64,000 nucleotides of DNA from Simmondsia chinensis (GCA_018398585.1 JAGTTD010000015.1:29407478-29471477); one strand, 5' to 3'; positions 1-10,846 are shown, numbered from the stretch's first letter. The notes: generated by a model from the sequence alone, not told the origin. Numbers and translations: made by a program.

Positions 1-52
1 GCCTGCTACAGTGTGGGCCGGGCCGGGTCGAGCCGGCCCGTTGGCGACCACT

Positions 53-127
53 ACTGAAGGGGTAAGGCTGCGTACATCCAACCCTCCCAAATCCCGCTTA
101 TTGCGGGAGCCCTTGAGGCATTAGGTC

Positions 128-153
<26 letters not shown>
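53..153 (+). repeat. SINE 3' end with (TTG)n tail
   Basis: This is the 3' domain typical of plant SINEs: a GGGTAAGGCTGCGTACATCC core, then a segment ending GCGGGAGCCCTTGAGGC, closed by about ten TTG units. The same domain recurs more than fifteen times in the window on both strands. The head is not recognisable here; bases 1-52 are GC-rich and could be part of it or of a neighbouring MITE. It is a dead fragment unless its head lies outside the window. Confidence 0.8.
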
Positions 154-157
<4 letters not shown>

Positions 158-158
<1 letters not shown>

Positions 159-600
159 TTATGTATATTTTACTATGTCAATTTAGTCTTGGAGTAAATT
201 GAAAATGAATATGTCATGGGTGACTTTCGAGCCGACAGGTAAGTTTGTATTTGATCACTTGTATTTGATACAATAACCGTAAAAATTGTGTCATTAACTT
301 AACTTCGATTATATTAATGTAATAGAAATTATACTGAGATTAAATTGATACAACTAAAAGTTTTTTAATAAGTATGAAGAGGACAAAATCCTCTAAGAGT
401 AAATAAGGTCTTCTAATGGAAGAAGTATAGCAGAATAAAACATAAAAAACGTCAAATCTCCATCTCATATCCTAACTGTGCAACCTAATCAAAGTCAGGC
501 ATACATATGGCATTACTTAGAAGATGTTTCCCAATGTTAACATCTTCTACTGGATGAGAAGACAGTCAGAAAGGCTGGAATTTGGGCATGAATGAAAGAC
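158..600. other. AT-rich DNA, nothing recognised
   Basis: There is no ORF of note, no terminal repeat and no known motif. Base composition matches the surrounding decayed intergenic DNA. Confidence 0.5.
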
Positions 601-603
601 ATA

Positions 604-1200
604 GTCTAAGTTAGGGATGGTAATGGGTCGGGTTTAGGTCGGATTTACCTTCATCTAGATCCAACTCAAAACAAAGACCCAGCCCAAATCCGGAACAAAC
701 CCATTTATTACATAAAAACTCAATCCAAATCCAAATTTATCGGATGGAATGGATATCCTACCCAAATCTATAACCCACTTAAATTCTACAATAAGTTATG
801 ACATTTAAATTTAGTATTAATATACATAATAATAATAATGCTATAATAATACCTTGAAAACCAATATTTGGACAAACCGCTACGCTTTTTCCTCTTTTTC
901 ATTTAATATGCAAATAATACTAATGCAATATCAAACAATCGTTCAAAAATCTCTTAACCACTAATCTTTATATATGGATTTGTTACATTATGATTTTTAT
1001 AAAAAATATTATAGTACTAGAATAAGCTCCAAACATGTTGACACAGTAAACAAGTTATTAGAATATGGTTTGGCACATTAAATACGGGTAATTCTAAAAT
1101 TTTCTTCTAAAACAAACATAATTTCGAGTTGGATTTAGGTCTGGGTCGGGTTTGGGTTGGGTTTGACGTCATCCAAATCCAACCCGGCCCAAAACCATTT
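604..1200. mobile_element. degenerate hAT-type MITE (GGGTCGGGT-rich)
   Basis: It starts with GGGATGGTAATGGGTCGGGT, the same type of end as the intact hAT MITE at 14664-15235. Inverted GGGTTTGGGT/ACCCAAACCC-like motifs occur at both sides of an AT-rich core. The right terminus is decayed, so no target-site duplication can be assigned. It lies within or beside the CACTA element whose 3' end follows. Confidence 0.4.
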
Positions 1201-1389
1201 ATCAACATTCAAATCCAAATGATAATAGTGCAAATGTAACAACATAATTCCAGTATCTGATTGCTCATACCTATTACATTTTTTAGAACTCTATGCAATA
1301 TTTTAATTATGTATAACTTACCTATATGCTAAAAGAATGAGATTGAGCTTAAGTTGTAAATCTAACGTCTCTATTATTCATTGTCACAG

Positions 1390-1467
1390 GAAAATGGCGT
1401 GTCGTTGGATGGTGAGTTTAATCAGGAACATGAAGACGAGGAACTCTTAGATGGAGATGATTTGTAG
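1390..1467 (+). pseudogene. last exon of a CACTA transposon gene (partial)
   Basis: A CACAG acceptor opens a 25-codon exon ending in TAG. The peptide is strongly acidic, closing with HEDEELLDGDDL. This is the kind of short acidic C-terminal exon found in transposase-region genes of CACTA elements, and it sits about 780 bp before a CACTA terminus in the right orientation. The rest of the gene would lie left of position 600 or outside the window, or has been lost to the MITE insertion. Function is inferred from position only; the peptide alone is too short to identify. Confidence 0.35.
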
Positions 1468-1689
1468 GAAGATGTATGATGTTGATTAAATTTGTTCTGG
1501 ACATATTACTTAAGAACTTTTGGGTAGATGATTGATTTGTCCTTTTAGGTATTTGAATTTTTAGGATTTAGTTTGGATGGTTTCCTTTTCTTGAGGATTA
1601 AAATAGACATGAATATTGAAGTTGTATTTTGGATGCTATGATGGATTTGTTTTGTTTTGTATTAATCAAGAGTAGCTATATGAAAATGT

Positions 1690-2250
1690 TGATAGCAACT
1701 CCCTTGTCAATGTAAACTTGTTGTTGGTATTCACAGTCTTTGTTAGTATATCTTTTACCGTCATATAGTGTTTGTTGGTATAATCTCTATCAATAGAAAT
1801 TTTTTTTTGTTAGCGATGCCTTTTACTAACAGAGTTTTTATTAGTAAACCATTTGCCAATATAGAACTTGTTGTTGGTAAACTATTTAACAACATAAAAC
1901 TTGTGTTGGTACTACCTTTTACCAACAGATAATTTTTGTTGGTATAACTTTTGCCAATATAGAATTTATTGTTGGTATACTTGTTACCAACAGAGTATTG
2001 GTTGTTGGTAATACCTTTTACCAACAGAAAAATTTTATTGGCATAACTTTTACCAACAATTAACAACTGTGGCTATTAAGGAGTTATTACCAACAACTTC
2101 GAATTTCTGTTGGTAAAGCTTTTACCAACAGTGGCTATACCAACAGCCTACCAACAAACCAACTTCTGTTGGTAAAAGCTTTTACCAACAAAAAAATTGC
2201 TATTGCTAACAATAATCCTACTGTTGGCAATTGTCACTTTTTTTGTAGTG
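1690..2250 (+). mobile_element. CACTA transposon 3' subterminal repeat array and terminus
   Basis: The right end reads GTCACTTTTTTTGTAGTG; its reverse complement starts with CACTAC, the hallmark of CACTA elements. About twenty copies of a 9-10 bp motif (TTACCAACA or its complement TGTTGGTAA) fill the preceding 500 bp in both orientations. Such subterminal arrays are transposase-binding sites in the En/Spm family. No matching 5' end is seen, so the element starts left of the window or is truncated. Confidence 0.75.
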
Positions 2251-2309
2251 GCTCAAGCAGCACAAGCATGAGCTTTCGAATTTTAGGAGCCTTTGAATTA
2301 TAATATCCT

Positions 2310-2795
2310 TAACTAGTAGACCTGCCAATTGGGTCAATTCGGGTTAGGTTAATGTGATGTCGAATCTTTCTTAGATCGGGTCAGGCTCGGGTCAAATCAT
2401 CCTTGAGATCGGGTCGAGTCAACAGTGGGTTAGATTTTATGTTGAGCCATCATGTTATTTTGATAAAATACTTATTTGACCTTGAAAGTCATAAATAAAA
2501 GTAAAAATTAAACGAAATGACTACAAACTAGAATATTATTGGATTCTACGATTGATTGGATTTGTATTTGGATCACTTCGATTTACATGATAGGTTTGGT
2601 TTATGTCTCAGCTAATAATGGGTCGGGTCAAACTTGAGTCAGGTCTAGTTCAGGTTGGGTCATTTCATGTTTTGAGACAGCTCGGGTCGTGTCATTGTCA
2701 GTTTCAGATTCGGGCAAATTCCGGTAGGTCCATTTTGGTTCAGGTCCCAATAAATTTTAAGTTTTTCTGGTTGGCGTTGAGTCAGTGGTTGGTCA
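2310..2795. mobile_element. MITE-like repeat rich in GGGTCA/GGGTCGGGTC
   Basis: The ends GACCTGCCAATTGGGTCA and (reverse complement) TGGCCTGACCCATTTGACC are imperfect inverted repeats. The flanking subterminal DNA is rich in GGGTCNGGTC and the core is AT-rich. This is hAT-MITE style but no clean target-site duplication is visible. Confidence 0.4.
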
Positions 2796-2829
2796 AATGG
2801 GTCAGGCCACATTTTTCCAGTTCTATTAA

Positions 2830-3190
2830 TTAGCATAGACCTAAATTTATATTTTGTAATTAATTTAATTAAATTTTTTTTTGCTAAAGAAAATATATAT
2901 TTAGGTTTATTTGCATTAAACATCCTTATACTTTGTTTATTGTGACAATTAAAATTTTTTTTTTAATTGTGTAAATTCAAACCCTGTACGATGGATATTA
3001 TGTTAATTTAGTTTTATAGCATATTAAAGTTAAATTAATAATATAAATTTTAGAATTTTAATAATGTCAGAAGCACTACATGTGACCTACAAGTGTAGGC
3101 CAGATCATTATTTGACTCAATTTAAACCGACTAGTGACTTAATCATCCTCCAATTTTAAGTCAATTTTACTGTAAACTAAACTGACTCAT
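2830..3190. other. AT-rich DNA, nothing recognised
   Basis: There are only low-complexity A/T runs. No gene, repeat terminus or RNA motif can be supported. Confidence 0.5.
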
Positions 3191-3197
3191 ATAATTA

Positions 3198-3701
3198 AAG
3201 GAGCTTTTAGTTAATCTTATTTTAGCTTATCTTTTTTCAGCTTATCAGTTTCAATAAGATCCACTTAAGATATGTATTTATTTATTGTGAACTGTTTGGT
3301 TGTACAATATAAAAAGATCTTTTTAAAAAATAAAGTGTTTGGATACAAATTCAAAAAAAAGTTACCTATTATAATTACAAAAAATAATTTAATAATATAA
3401 ATTAACTAATAATAGTAGGTGGGAAAGAATTATAATAATAGTTAGTCATGGTAGCGACCCGTTGGGGTAAAAGGAAGGGTGGTAGCTTCGGGTGGTGATA
3501 ACAAATAAAACTAGATCACAGTGGTAAAGATTTAATGCTAATATAGTCTTTGTTTTAAAAAATATTTATCTAAAATGAGTTGTAAAAAAGATCAAGTTTG
3601 GCATCTTATTCTACCTAGTTATAAAACAATTTTTTCGTCTTTCTATTTAAACTATGAAAAAAAGATGTATAAAGATCATTTTTGTTAACTAAACACGAGC
3701 C
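3198..3701. mobile_element. Tourist/PIF-Harbinger-type MITE
   Basis: It is flanked by TTA at 3195-3197 and 3702-3704, the target duplication of PIF/Harbinger elements. The inner sequence (TTTTAGCTTATCTTTTTTCA, TTAAGAT, AAAGATCTTTTT) is shared with the better preserved copies at 5774-6357 and 32420-33358. Non-coding. Confidence 0.55.
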
Positions 3702-4073
3702 TTATAGTCAAATTAGAGTTTTTTCACAGCTTTAAATCGTTAAAGAACTAAAGCAAAGGCAGCTCACAAGTAGTGAGAGAGCTCGTGATACAAAAATCGG
3801 CATCTCACAAAAGCATATCTGAGACACCATAAAAACACCCGCTAAAGTTATCCAACAAGCAAACAGCTAAAATGCTAAACAAAGAAACCTACTTACGCAT
3901 CCAGTATTAAAAATAACATAAATAGTCAGAAACTACAGAGACACTACCTTCCCAAAAAACTCCTCGGGCAGACAAGTAACACCAGCATCATTAGCATATC
4001 ACGCCTAGGCAAAACAAAAGTACTGACAAAAACGAGCTACAGGAGCAAAGCATGTGCGAATCTGCTCCGAGTT

Positions 4074-4178
4074 CTACACCATTATCATCATAACCCCCAA
4101 ACATGCCAGTGCCATGGTGCCGATGATGGAATATGCCTTTGATGTTACTTTGGACCATTCAAAGTGAATGCCTTCAAC
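4074..4178 (-). CDS. orphan terminal exon of an unidentified membrane protein gene
   Basis: On the minus strand a TTTCTTTAG acceptor opens a 34-codon frame ending in TAG. The peptide has a polar N-terminal third (EGIHFEWSKVTSK) and then one hydrophobic stretch of about 18 residues rich in A, L, G, M and V that runs to the C-terminus, which looks like a C-terminal membrane anchor. Codon usage and the clean acceptor distinguish it from the surrounding noise. Upstream in-frame codons hit the TAG of the acceptor, so it must be spliced. I could not find upstream exons between 4180 and 7000, where a Mutator-like MITE and a Tourist MITE would sit in introns. It may be a gene remnant. I do not recognise the family. 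Confidence 0.4.
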   Translation of the reverse strand, partial: VEGIHFEWSKVTSKAYSIIGTMALACLGVMMIMV

Positions 4179-4394
4179 CTAAAGAAAAACTCCCAAGAAA
4201 GTCGGAAAATACAAATTACAGCTTTCACATAACAGACAAAGTTAATGATACAATCCAATATGTAGTGGCTAAGTAAGGGGTAGTTTAGATATTAATAAAT
4301 ATGCTAAGTTCTTTGTTATCAACTATACCACTCTTCTAACTCTATATATAAGAGTCTTTAGTGTAGAAGAGACATATAGATGATGAATGTCAAG

Positions 4395-5354
4395 GGGTGA
4401 TTTTCTAAAATAGCATATGTTGACATTTTTATTTCCAGAATAGAACGCAAAAATTAAAAATTACCAAAATAATATGCCCAGTCAGTATGTCATTACCCAC
4501 TAAGCAAGGACATTTTAGTCATTTCACTTTTTCAAAAATTAAAAAATAAATTATTATTATTATTTTTTTACTATTGGAACAACCTTTCATTAAAATATTT
4601 AAAAAAAACATTAAACGTTGCCTAAATTTTTGTATAACATATAAACCTAGATATATAACAACAATAGTAATAATAAATATACTTTTTTCTTGCAATAAAG
4701 TTTTAAAATATCGATAAATTTTGACATACTAAATAATAGTATTCATTTCTTGCATCTTCTCCCCTTGTGGCGGAGGCCCAAGCTTTGAGGGCCGCTTGTT
4801 TTTATGTTAAGACTCATGGCTGGCGTCGCATCGTCTTCGAATCTGACAACAAAATCCTCATTGACGCTCTCTCTGATCGTGGTTCTTGCCCATGGGAAAT
4901 CAAAGCTATTGTTGATGATTTATGTTCCTTTGTTTCTTTTTTTGTCGCTTCGTCTTTTGTTTGGTGCCCTAAAATCTGTAATAGGGTGGCCCATTTTGTT
5001 GCTAAAGGGCACTTCTCAGGCACTTGTAATCATGAATGGTGAAACGCTGTCCCCCCTCCCCTGATTGCCTTTGTTTCTTGTGATGCTCATGGTATATAAT
5101 TTTGGCCTTCGGGTTTTGTGGTGTTCAAAAAAAAAAAATAATAGTATCTATAAAAAAAAAAAAACTGTCTTTTTGTTTTTATTTCCAAAAAAGTAAAATA
5201 ACCAAAATGCCCTTACTTAGGTGGCAATGATATGCTGATTGGGCGTACTATTTTGATAATTTTTAATTTTTGCATGATATTTTGGTCATTTTCAATTTTT
5301 GCATGTTATTTTGGGAATAAAAATGTCAAAATGTGCTATTTTGAAAACTCACCC
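4395..5354. mobile_element. Mutator-like MITE with a LINE nested inside
   Basis: Long inverted ends: left GGGTGATTTTCTAAAATAGC, and the right end reads GGGTGAGTTTTCAAAATAGC when reverse-complemented. Similarity extends about 130 bp inward. Flanks are AATGTCAAG (4386-4394) and AATGTTAAG (5355-5363), a 9 bp duplication with one mismatch, which fits the Mutator superfamily. The LINE tail at 4743-5136 was inserted later and splits it. Confidence 0.75.
4743..5136 (+). mobile_element. 5'-truncated L1-type LINE with RNase H domain
   Basis: It is bounded by the exact 11 bp duplication AATAATAGTAT (4732-4742 and 5137-5147) and ends in a poly(A) run, so it is a target-primed insertion. The open frame from about 4752 to 5042 has no start codon of its own. 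It encodes the end of LINE ORF2: an RNase H-like domain with the motifs AEAQALRAA, RIVFESDNKILIDAL and NRVAHFVAKG, matching the plant RVT_3-type RNase H. Reverse transcriptase and endonuclease are absent, so the copy is dead on arrival. Confidence 0.85.
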
Positions 5355-5773
5355 AATGTTAAGTCCATCTATCGCTCTCTCTCGGCTCTCTCCCACTTTT
5401 TGCACAGATCGTCAAGTTTTATACTGTAAAAAATTTAAAATAAGATAAATATTCAAACTCAAGAAGGATGAAAAGGAAAGGTATATGATGCAGTAAATAA
5501 CTCTTCTATAAAATCAAGAGGAACCTAAGTTTTAATTATTCAATTATTCAGATTTTCCTTTTTATTTTGAGCCTCTTTCTCGGGTTGTGAGAATTGAGCA
5601 ATTATTTTTTCTCTTTTCTTTTATTAATGATTAATAAAATTAAAGGAAAGGCTGTTGATTCCTTCCTATTCTTCAATTTTTTACTTACGCGCTGTATCAG
5701 TATATTGCTCGAATGAATAGAGCACATACAAAGGGACTACTTATACTAAAACTAAAGTAAGTGAAAAGACTTA

Positions 5774-6357
5774 GACGGCGTTTGGTTCAACTTTTTAACA
5801 GCTTAAAGTTGTGAAAAAGCTCTTTTTTGACTACATGGCTTGCGTTTGGTTAGTAAAAAAGATCTTTTTATATCTTTTTCACAACTTAAATAGAAAGATA
5901 AAAAAATCATTTTATAACTAGGCAAAAAAAGATGCAAAACTAGATCTTTTTCACAGCTTATTTAAGAGAAATGCTTTAAAAATATTATATCAATATTAAA
6001 TCTTCACCACTATAACCTACTTTTACTTTTTATCGCAACTCCTACCAACCACCACACCTTTTATGGTCATGGGTCGCTACATTCACCACTTTTCACTGCC
6101 ATGACTAACTATTATCATGATTCTCACTTACCTACTATAATGAGATAATTTAGATTATTAAGTTATTTTTGTGATCATAGTGGATAAGTTACTTTTTTAA
6201 CTTATATTGAAATGCTTTATTTTTGTAAAAAAAAATCTTTCTGCACTGTACAACCAAATATTTCACTGGAAAAGATACAAATCTTAAATGAACAGATCTT
6301 ATTGAAACAGATAAACTGAAAAAAGATAAGCTAAAATAAGCTGAACCAAACGCACCA
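5774..6357. mobile_element. Tourist/PIF-Harbinger-type MITE
   Basis: TTA flanks both ends (5771-5773 and 6358-6360). The terminal inverted repeats GACGGCGTTTGGTTCAACTT and TGGTGCGTTTGGTTCAGCTT agree at most positions. A GCGTTTGGTTC end with a TTA duplication is typical of Tourist-like elements. It is the best preserved of three relatives in the window. Confidence 0.75.
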
Positions 6358-6359
6358 TT

Positions 6360-6998
6360 AGATACCTAGTATCCTAAGCAAATAGAGCACATGCTAAAAA
6401 TGAAGTAATTACACCAGTAACTGGCCAGAAGTGGCCGGTCGGTAGAGGAGGAGAAGAAGAGAAAGAACCTTACTAATTACATCAGTAAATACAAGAAACG
6501 AATATGCTAGATGTTAAAGAATATGCTAAGTACAAATATGAAATAAATACACGCAGAAACACAAAAAAAATACTAGTATTCAACATATAATAAATATATA
6601 TATCACTATTTCTAAGTTGACTGGGCAAGTAGATTGTTTGGATTGATATGGTTCGTAACAGTAAAAGAACCGATGACGTAAATAATCGAGACAATGAACA
6701 GAGAACATGGGCCATGGTCTCCACATTTGGCTAAGTGTTGCAATCAATTTAGATTCCTTTTGCCCTTGAATTTAGTGATGTGAACTAAAGATATTTTTGC
6801 AATGTAAATAATTATTTTGAATTATTATTTTTATTTATATATCATTTGTCGACCACCATGAATCACGGATCAACTTTGAAAATGAAGTCTTCTTGCATGA
6901 TTGTTAGTGAGCATTCACGCGCAAGTATAACGAAAGCGAAAATCATTGAAAAAAATAGCGTTATTTACTTTAAGGTTTCCTTTAGAGGAGGGGTATTC
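6360..6998. other. intergenic stretch without a supportable gene
   Basis: There are several short frames on both strands, including one at 6620-6725 (minus) with a hydrophobic run. None shows a family motif or an exon chain. No repeat terminus recognised. Confidence 0.4.
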
Positions 6999-7598
6999 TG
7001 TTAGAGTATACTGTATAGTGGGCTATATTTGTAATGAGTTATAACTGTATATATCAGGCCCATTGAGCCTATCATTATGTATATGTAAAACTTTATACAT
7101 ACGAGAGGGCTCCCCGTTCTAGCACGGAGGCCGAGTATAGGGCAATTGCCAATGCCGTTTCTGAGTGTTGCTGGATTCGCTCTCTCCTTGGTGAGCTTGG
7201 TCTTCTTCTTCCACGTGCCACTTTGCTTTACTGCGATAATGTCTCGGCTATGTACCTGTCCACCAATCTTGTGCAGCACGTTCGTACCAAGCATATTGAG
7301 ATTGATATTCACTTCGTTAGAGAGTGCGTCCACATGGGTCTTTTTCGGGTCCTTCACGTACCTTCATCACAACAGACAGCTGATATCTTTACCAAGAATC
7401 TGGCATGCCAACTCTTCCTTCTATTCATACACAACCTTTACATTCATTCGTCTCCTGTTTCGGTTGAGGGGAGATGTTAGAGTACACTGTATAGTGGGCT
7501 ATATTTGTAATGAGCTATAATTGTATATATCAGGCCCATTGGGCCTATCATCATGTATATGTAAAACTATATATATACGAGAGGGCTCTCCATTCTAG
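6999..7598 (+). mobile_element. internally deleted Ty1/copia element: LTR, RNase H tail, LTR
   Basis: Two near-identical direct repeats of about 120 bp (6999-7120 and 7475-7598) start TGTTAGAGTA and flank a 354 bp core. The core is in frame and starts abruptly inside copia RNase H: STEAEYRAIANAV, LYCDNVSAMYLS, RTKHIEIDIHFVRE and ADIFTKNL are the classical end-of-pol motifs. A purine tract (GGTTGAGGGGAGA) directly precedes the second repeat, as expected for the polypurine tract before a 3' LTR. Primer-binding site, gag, protease, integrase and reverse transcriptase are missing. The left repeat joins RNase H directly, so this is a deletion or template-switch derivative. The flanks GGTATTC and AGTATCC suggest a 5 bp target duplication. 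Confidence 0.8.
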
Positions 7599-7604
7599 GA
7601 GTAT

Positions 7605-7805
7605 CCAATTATTCCACAATTACCTTCTTTCATATTCGTCGGTTCAAACCTAGACCAGACGGGTCTGAGCAGAAGACTAAAAGTGGCCTTGTTTGAGGAC
7701 CGAGGTTTCGACGTAGGATATTGTTGATAGAAACATAAGTAGGTTGTTACTATACAGGACCGAGCAGAGATGAACCAAGTTCAAATTAGGAAAGCGGACC
7801 TTTGA
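7605..7805 (+). mobile_element. LTR-retrotransposon DNA, left part, split by a LINE
   Basis: This segment continues at 10865 after removing the LINE at 7806-10846. It shares no motif with the copia element before it. Assignment to a gypsy-type LTR rests on the right half, so it is tentative. Confidence 0.35.
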
Positions 7806-10800
7806 TTAAAAAAAAAAGAAGCAAAAACCTCCTTTCTCTCTCCTAAAAGCCTCAGCCCCAACGGTCTTAAAACAACCACACGCGCCACCCAATTCCGGCA
7901 TGTGTGGGTGCGTGAGTAGCTTTCCAGGGGCCAGAGTCGCCGCCAAAGACTCGCCGTCGGCCTGCCGAACCTGTCGTACAACTGTGGCTACCGTCCTTCA
8001 ACGCTCAGTGGCCCTTCGATGGAGCACCACCGCCTCCTTCCTTAACAACCAGGTTCGCCACCACCACCACGGCCTCCACCAACACTCTCCACCCCTAGAC
8101 TCTACCATCCACCACAAAATCCCACCACCCATCAACCCATTACTGAGTTCCACCACCACCCAACACCATTTCCACCAGACTCCATTTTCTCCACCAAACA
8201 CCACCACTCCATCTCCAACACCAGAGTCCACCACCACTCACCACCATCTACGGCCCACCCAGACCCAACCACCACCAGATTCGGGCGCCCACCAGCAGAT
8301 TCCAGCACCTCTCGCCACCAACACCTCCCATCATCTCCAATTTCACATCCTAACACCAGCCTTCATCAATCAAATCCACCAACACCTCCTCCTCCCTTCG
8401 ACCTTCATTCTGCCCTCCGTCCACTAATTGCATCAGCAACGTTGCCTGAAATGCCGACTTCAAATGCAGGGGTGTCGGTCTTTGTTGATGGCCTACCAGA
8501 AAAAACAGCAAACTCATGGCTTAGGGCTATTTTTCGTGGCTTCAGGTCAATCTATGACACCTTTGTTCCTGTGAGAAAAAGGCTAAGATCTAGATGGTCT
8601 TATGGCTTTGTTCGATTTTATGACTCGAATGAAGCTACACGGGTAGTTACATCCATGAATGGACGATGGGTGGTGCATGTCAAGCTTAGAGTGCAATGGG
8701 CAAACCCAGACAGAAGGTCAGTACCTCCATCCGCACGAAGCCAAACGCAGGAAAGGGTTGCCAAACAGGTCAGAATCACAAGTGATACTCAGGAACAGGG
8801 GAACACAACACCTAATCGAGGTGGAGAAGATGTCAACGCAACTACTCCGAGGATTGTGGTGTCAAATACCAACAGGAATGTCGAAGCATGGCTTGAGCGG
8901 TCAATCATTGCCCATTCGTCAGATGAGGCCAGTCTTGATGATATACTTACATTTATCACGGAAAGTGATCTTTACGGGCTTACTCCTAAAGGCTTAAGCA
9001 ACACTGCCTTTATCTTGGTATGTAACTATGTTGGCACCTTGGAATCCTACCTTGGGCCACGCAAGGAGGCTCTTCGACGGAAGTTCAAAGAGGTGTACAG
9101 GTACTCTAGTGAGACCCTTGGGTCCCTTAATAGAAGAGTGTGGCTTGAGATTCATGGTCTACTTGTCCAATATTGGTCCAAAGACTGTTTTGTGGATATC
9201 GCCAAAGCGTGGGGAAAATTCATAAGAGTGGACTCGAGACCGTCCGCTATGAGGTGCTCCGATGTTGCCAGGATACTGATTGACACCTGTTACACAACTT
9301 ACATTCATCAGTTAGTCCAGGTTTAGTTAAGTGGGGGATCCCGCCTGGTCCTTGTTAAAGAAGGCAGATCTGTATTGATCCCTGATTACTCTCCCAGAGC
9401 TGTTGCCCGTGCGGCCTCGAACAGATTGGCTAGAGAGCAGGCATCCTTTTCGACACAATCCCAACCAGAAAGTCAGTGCAACGCTGTAGATCCACATACT
9501 TCATGGGTTCGACCATCTTTGGAGCAGATCACAGATTTCTCGAGTGCTTGTGAGGTGCCTGAAACTTCTATCCCTTGGTCTACAAAGGAAGGACTGGGGG
9601 TAACTTCGCTGTCGTTCGGTCAAATTTCCTTCCACCTCAATGGTCAGATCATTGGTAGATGGGCATTGGAATGCTCTTATCCCTTTGAGACACTGCAACC
9701 TTGCCTTCTTTAGTCTTTGGCCCATCCTCCTAGTTTACTTCCATGGGTGGAGGAAGATGTCGATAGATGGTCTAGGGAATGTAGTCGGGCACATACTTCT
9801 CTTCCTCTTCCATCTCCTCAACGTGGTGATCTTATTCCAGTTCAAGAAGTGCGTGGAAACCAACATATGCCTCCTTTGCTCCAGGGGTGGAGGGTGACAT
9901 CGCCAGTCATGCACACTCATTGCATCTTGAGAATGTAACTCAAGATCCTGCCAGTGAAGATGACTCTGGATCCTCAGGACCTATGTTCCCTCCAGGTTTT
10001 GAGTACTTTGCTTTAAACAGGTCAGAGAATTGTATGGAGAGACCCAGTGAAGTTGGAAAGAGAAAAGGAAAAGGAGTGATGACAAAAAGGGAGAGGAAAG
10101 CGTTGAAGCACAAGGAAAAAGTGAATGAAAAGCGGAAGCTTCAGGAGTTTCTGGAAGATATGTCGCCTAGGAACAGCACGCCGGAAAAGGCCAAGGCGTT
10201 AAACAAGCGGAAGAAGGGGAATGAGGAGAAATGGGAAAGATCGTCAAAGACAGCTGGGAAGATGAAAAAACGGAATAGGGGGAATACGTATGATAAGATC
10301 TCGGAAGCAAAGTATGACGAGATGATTATGCAAGCGGAGCGGGCTATTGAGATGGGGAAATTAGTAGGATTTACTTTTGATGGTTTCAACCCACCTAGGG
10401 TGGCAAAGCTGCTTGCTAATTGAGATAGTTGGTTTTGGGGTTGAGGTTTAAGTCCAGCTCCTGTTTTCCGTGTTTTTTGTCTATTTTTTCTTCAACTGAG
10501 ATCCAGCCAGGTTGGTTTTGGGGTTGAGGTTTCAGTCCAGCTCCTGTTTTCCGTGTTTTTTGTCTGATTTTTTTTTTCAGCTGAGATCCAGCCAGGTGTT
10601 CTTTTAGGTGGCTCTGCTTCAGCTTCTTCCGTCGTCCTGTCTTTTTTGTTTTTTTTGTCCCCTTCTTCTGTTTTGATGATCTTGGTATCTTCTATTTTTG
10701 GTTTGGTTGCGCATGTTTCTTGTCGTTTTCTCCTTGTTTCTCTCTTTTGGGTCTTCTCTGTAGGTCTCCCGGTTTCGGGATTTCCAGGGGCTCGTTTAGC

Positions 10801-10846
10801 TGAATGCCCTGTTTGTTGCGCGGTTTTGCCGCTAATTACCAAAAAA
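7806..10846 (+). mobile_element. LINE carrying only an ORF1-type gene, no ORF2
   Basis: It is delimited by the 18 bp duplication AGGAAAGCGGACCTTTGA (7788-7805) and AGGAAAGCGGACCCTTGA (10847-10864), one mismatch, with a 3' end CTAATTACC followed by A7. The first 630 bp are pyrimidine- and CCACCACC-rich, as in plant LINE leader regions. Next comes a broken ORF1 (8442-10423), then a GT-rich 3' region with an internal direct repeat (about 10430-10500 and 10510-10590). No endonuclease, reverse transcriptase or RNase H motif lies between. The element is therefore about 3.0 kb and non-autonomous. The same 3' end type occurs at 24353-25100 and 14481-15427. Confidence 0.85.
8442..10423 (+). pseudogene. 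LINE ORF1 with N-terminal RRM, broken
   Basis: The protein is an ORF1-type nucleic-acid-binding protein of plant L1 LINEs, which packages the LINE RNA. Residues about 9-90 form an RRM-like fold, with RNP2-like VSVFVDGLP and RNP1-like SYGFVRFYD. The frame runs 8442-9326, then a TAG (9324-9326) interrupts it. The same frame continues at once (LSGGSRLVLVKEGRSVLIPD) to a second stop at 9711-9713, and on to about 9890. There a frameshift moves it two bases over, into a lysine-rich C-terminal part ending at 10423. That part contains SSGPMFPPGFE, KRKLQEFLEDMSPR and GFTFDGFNPPRV, which recur in the LINE copies at 24353 and 14481. Total length is about 660 codons. Two stops and one shift make it a pseudogene. 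Confidence 0.8.

Noticed and set aside
53..153. tRNA gene in SINE heads
   Set aside because: No cloverleaf or A/B box pair could be drawn in any of the SINE heads seen here.
6620..6740. Hydrophobic coding segment on the minus strand as a partner of the 4074-4178 exon
   Set aside because: No family motif, no convincing donor and no intermediate exons; frames differ and could not be joined with confidence.
7146..7520. Alternative frame over the copia RNase H
   Set aside because: It overlaps the recognisable RNase H frame and has no motif of its own.
7900..8427. Proline/histidine-rich protein of about 175 residues
   Set aside because: The frame is the CCACCACC-rich leader of the LINE; long open frames arise there from composition on both strands.
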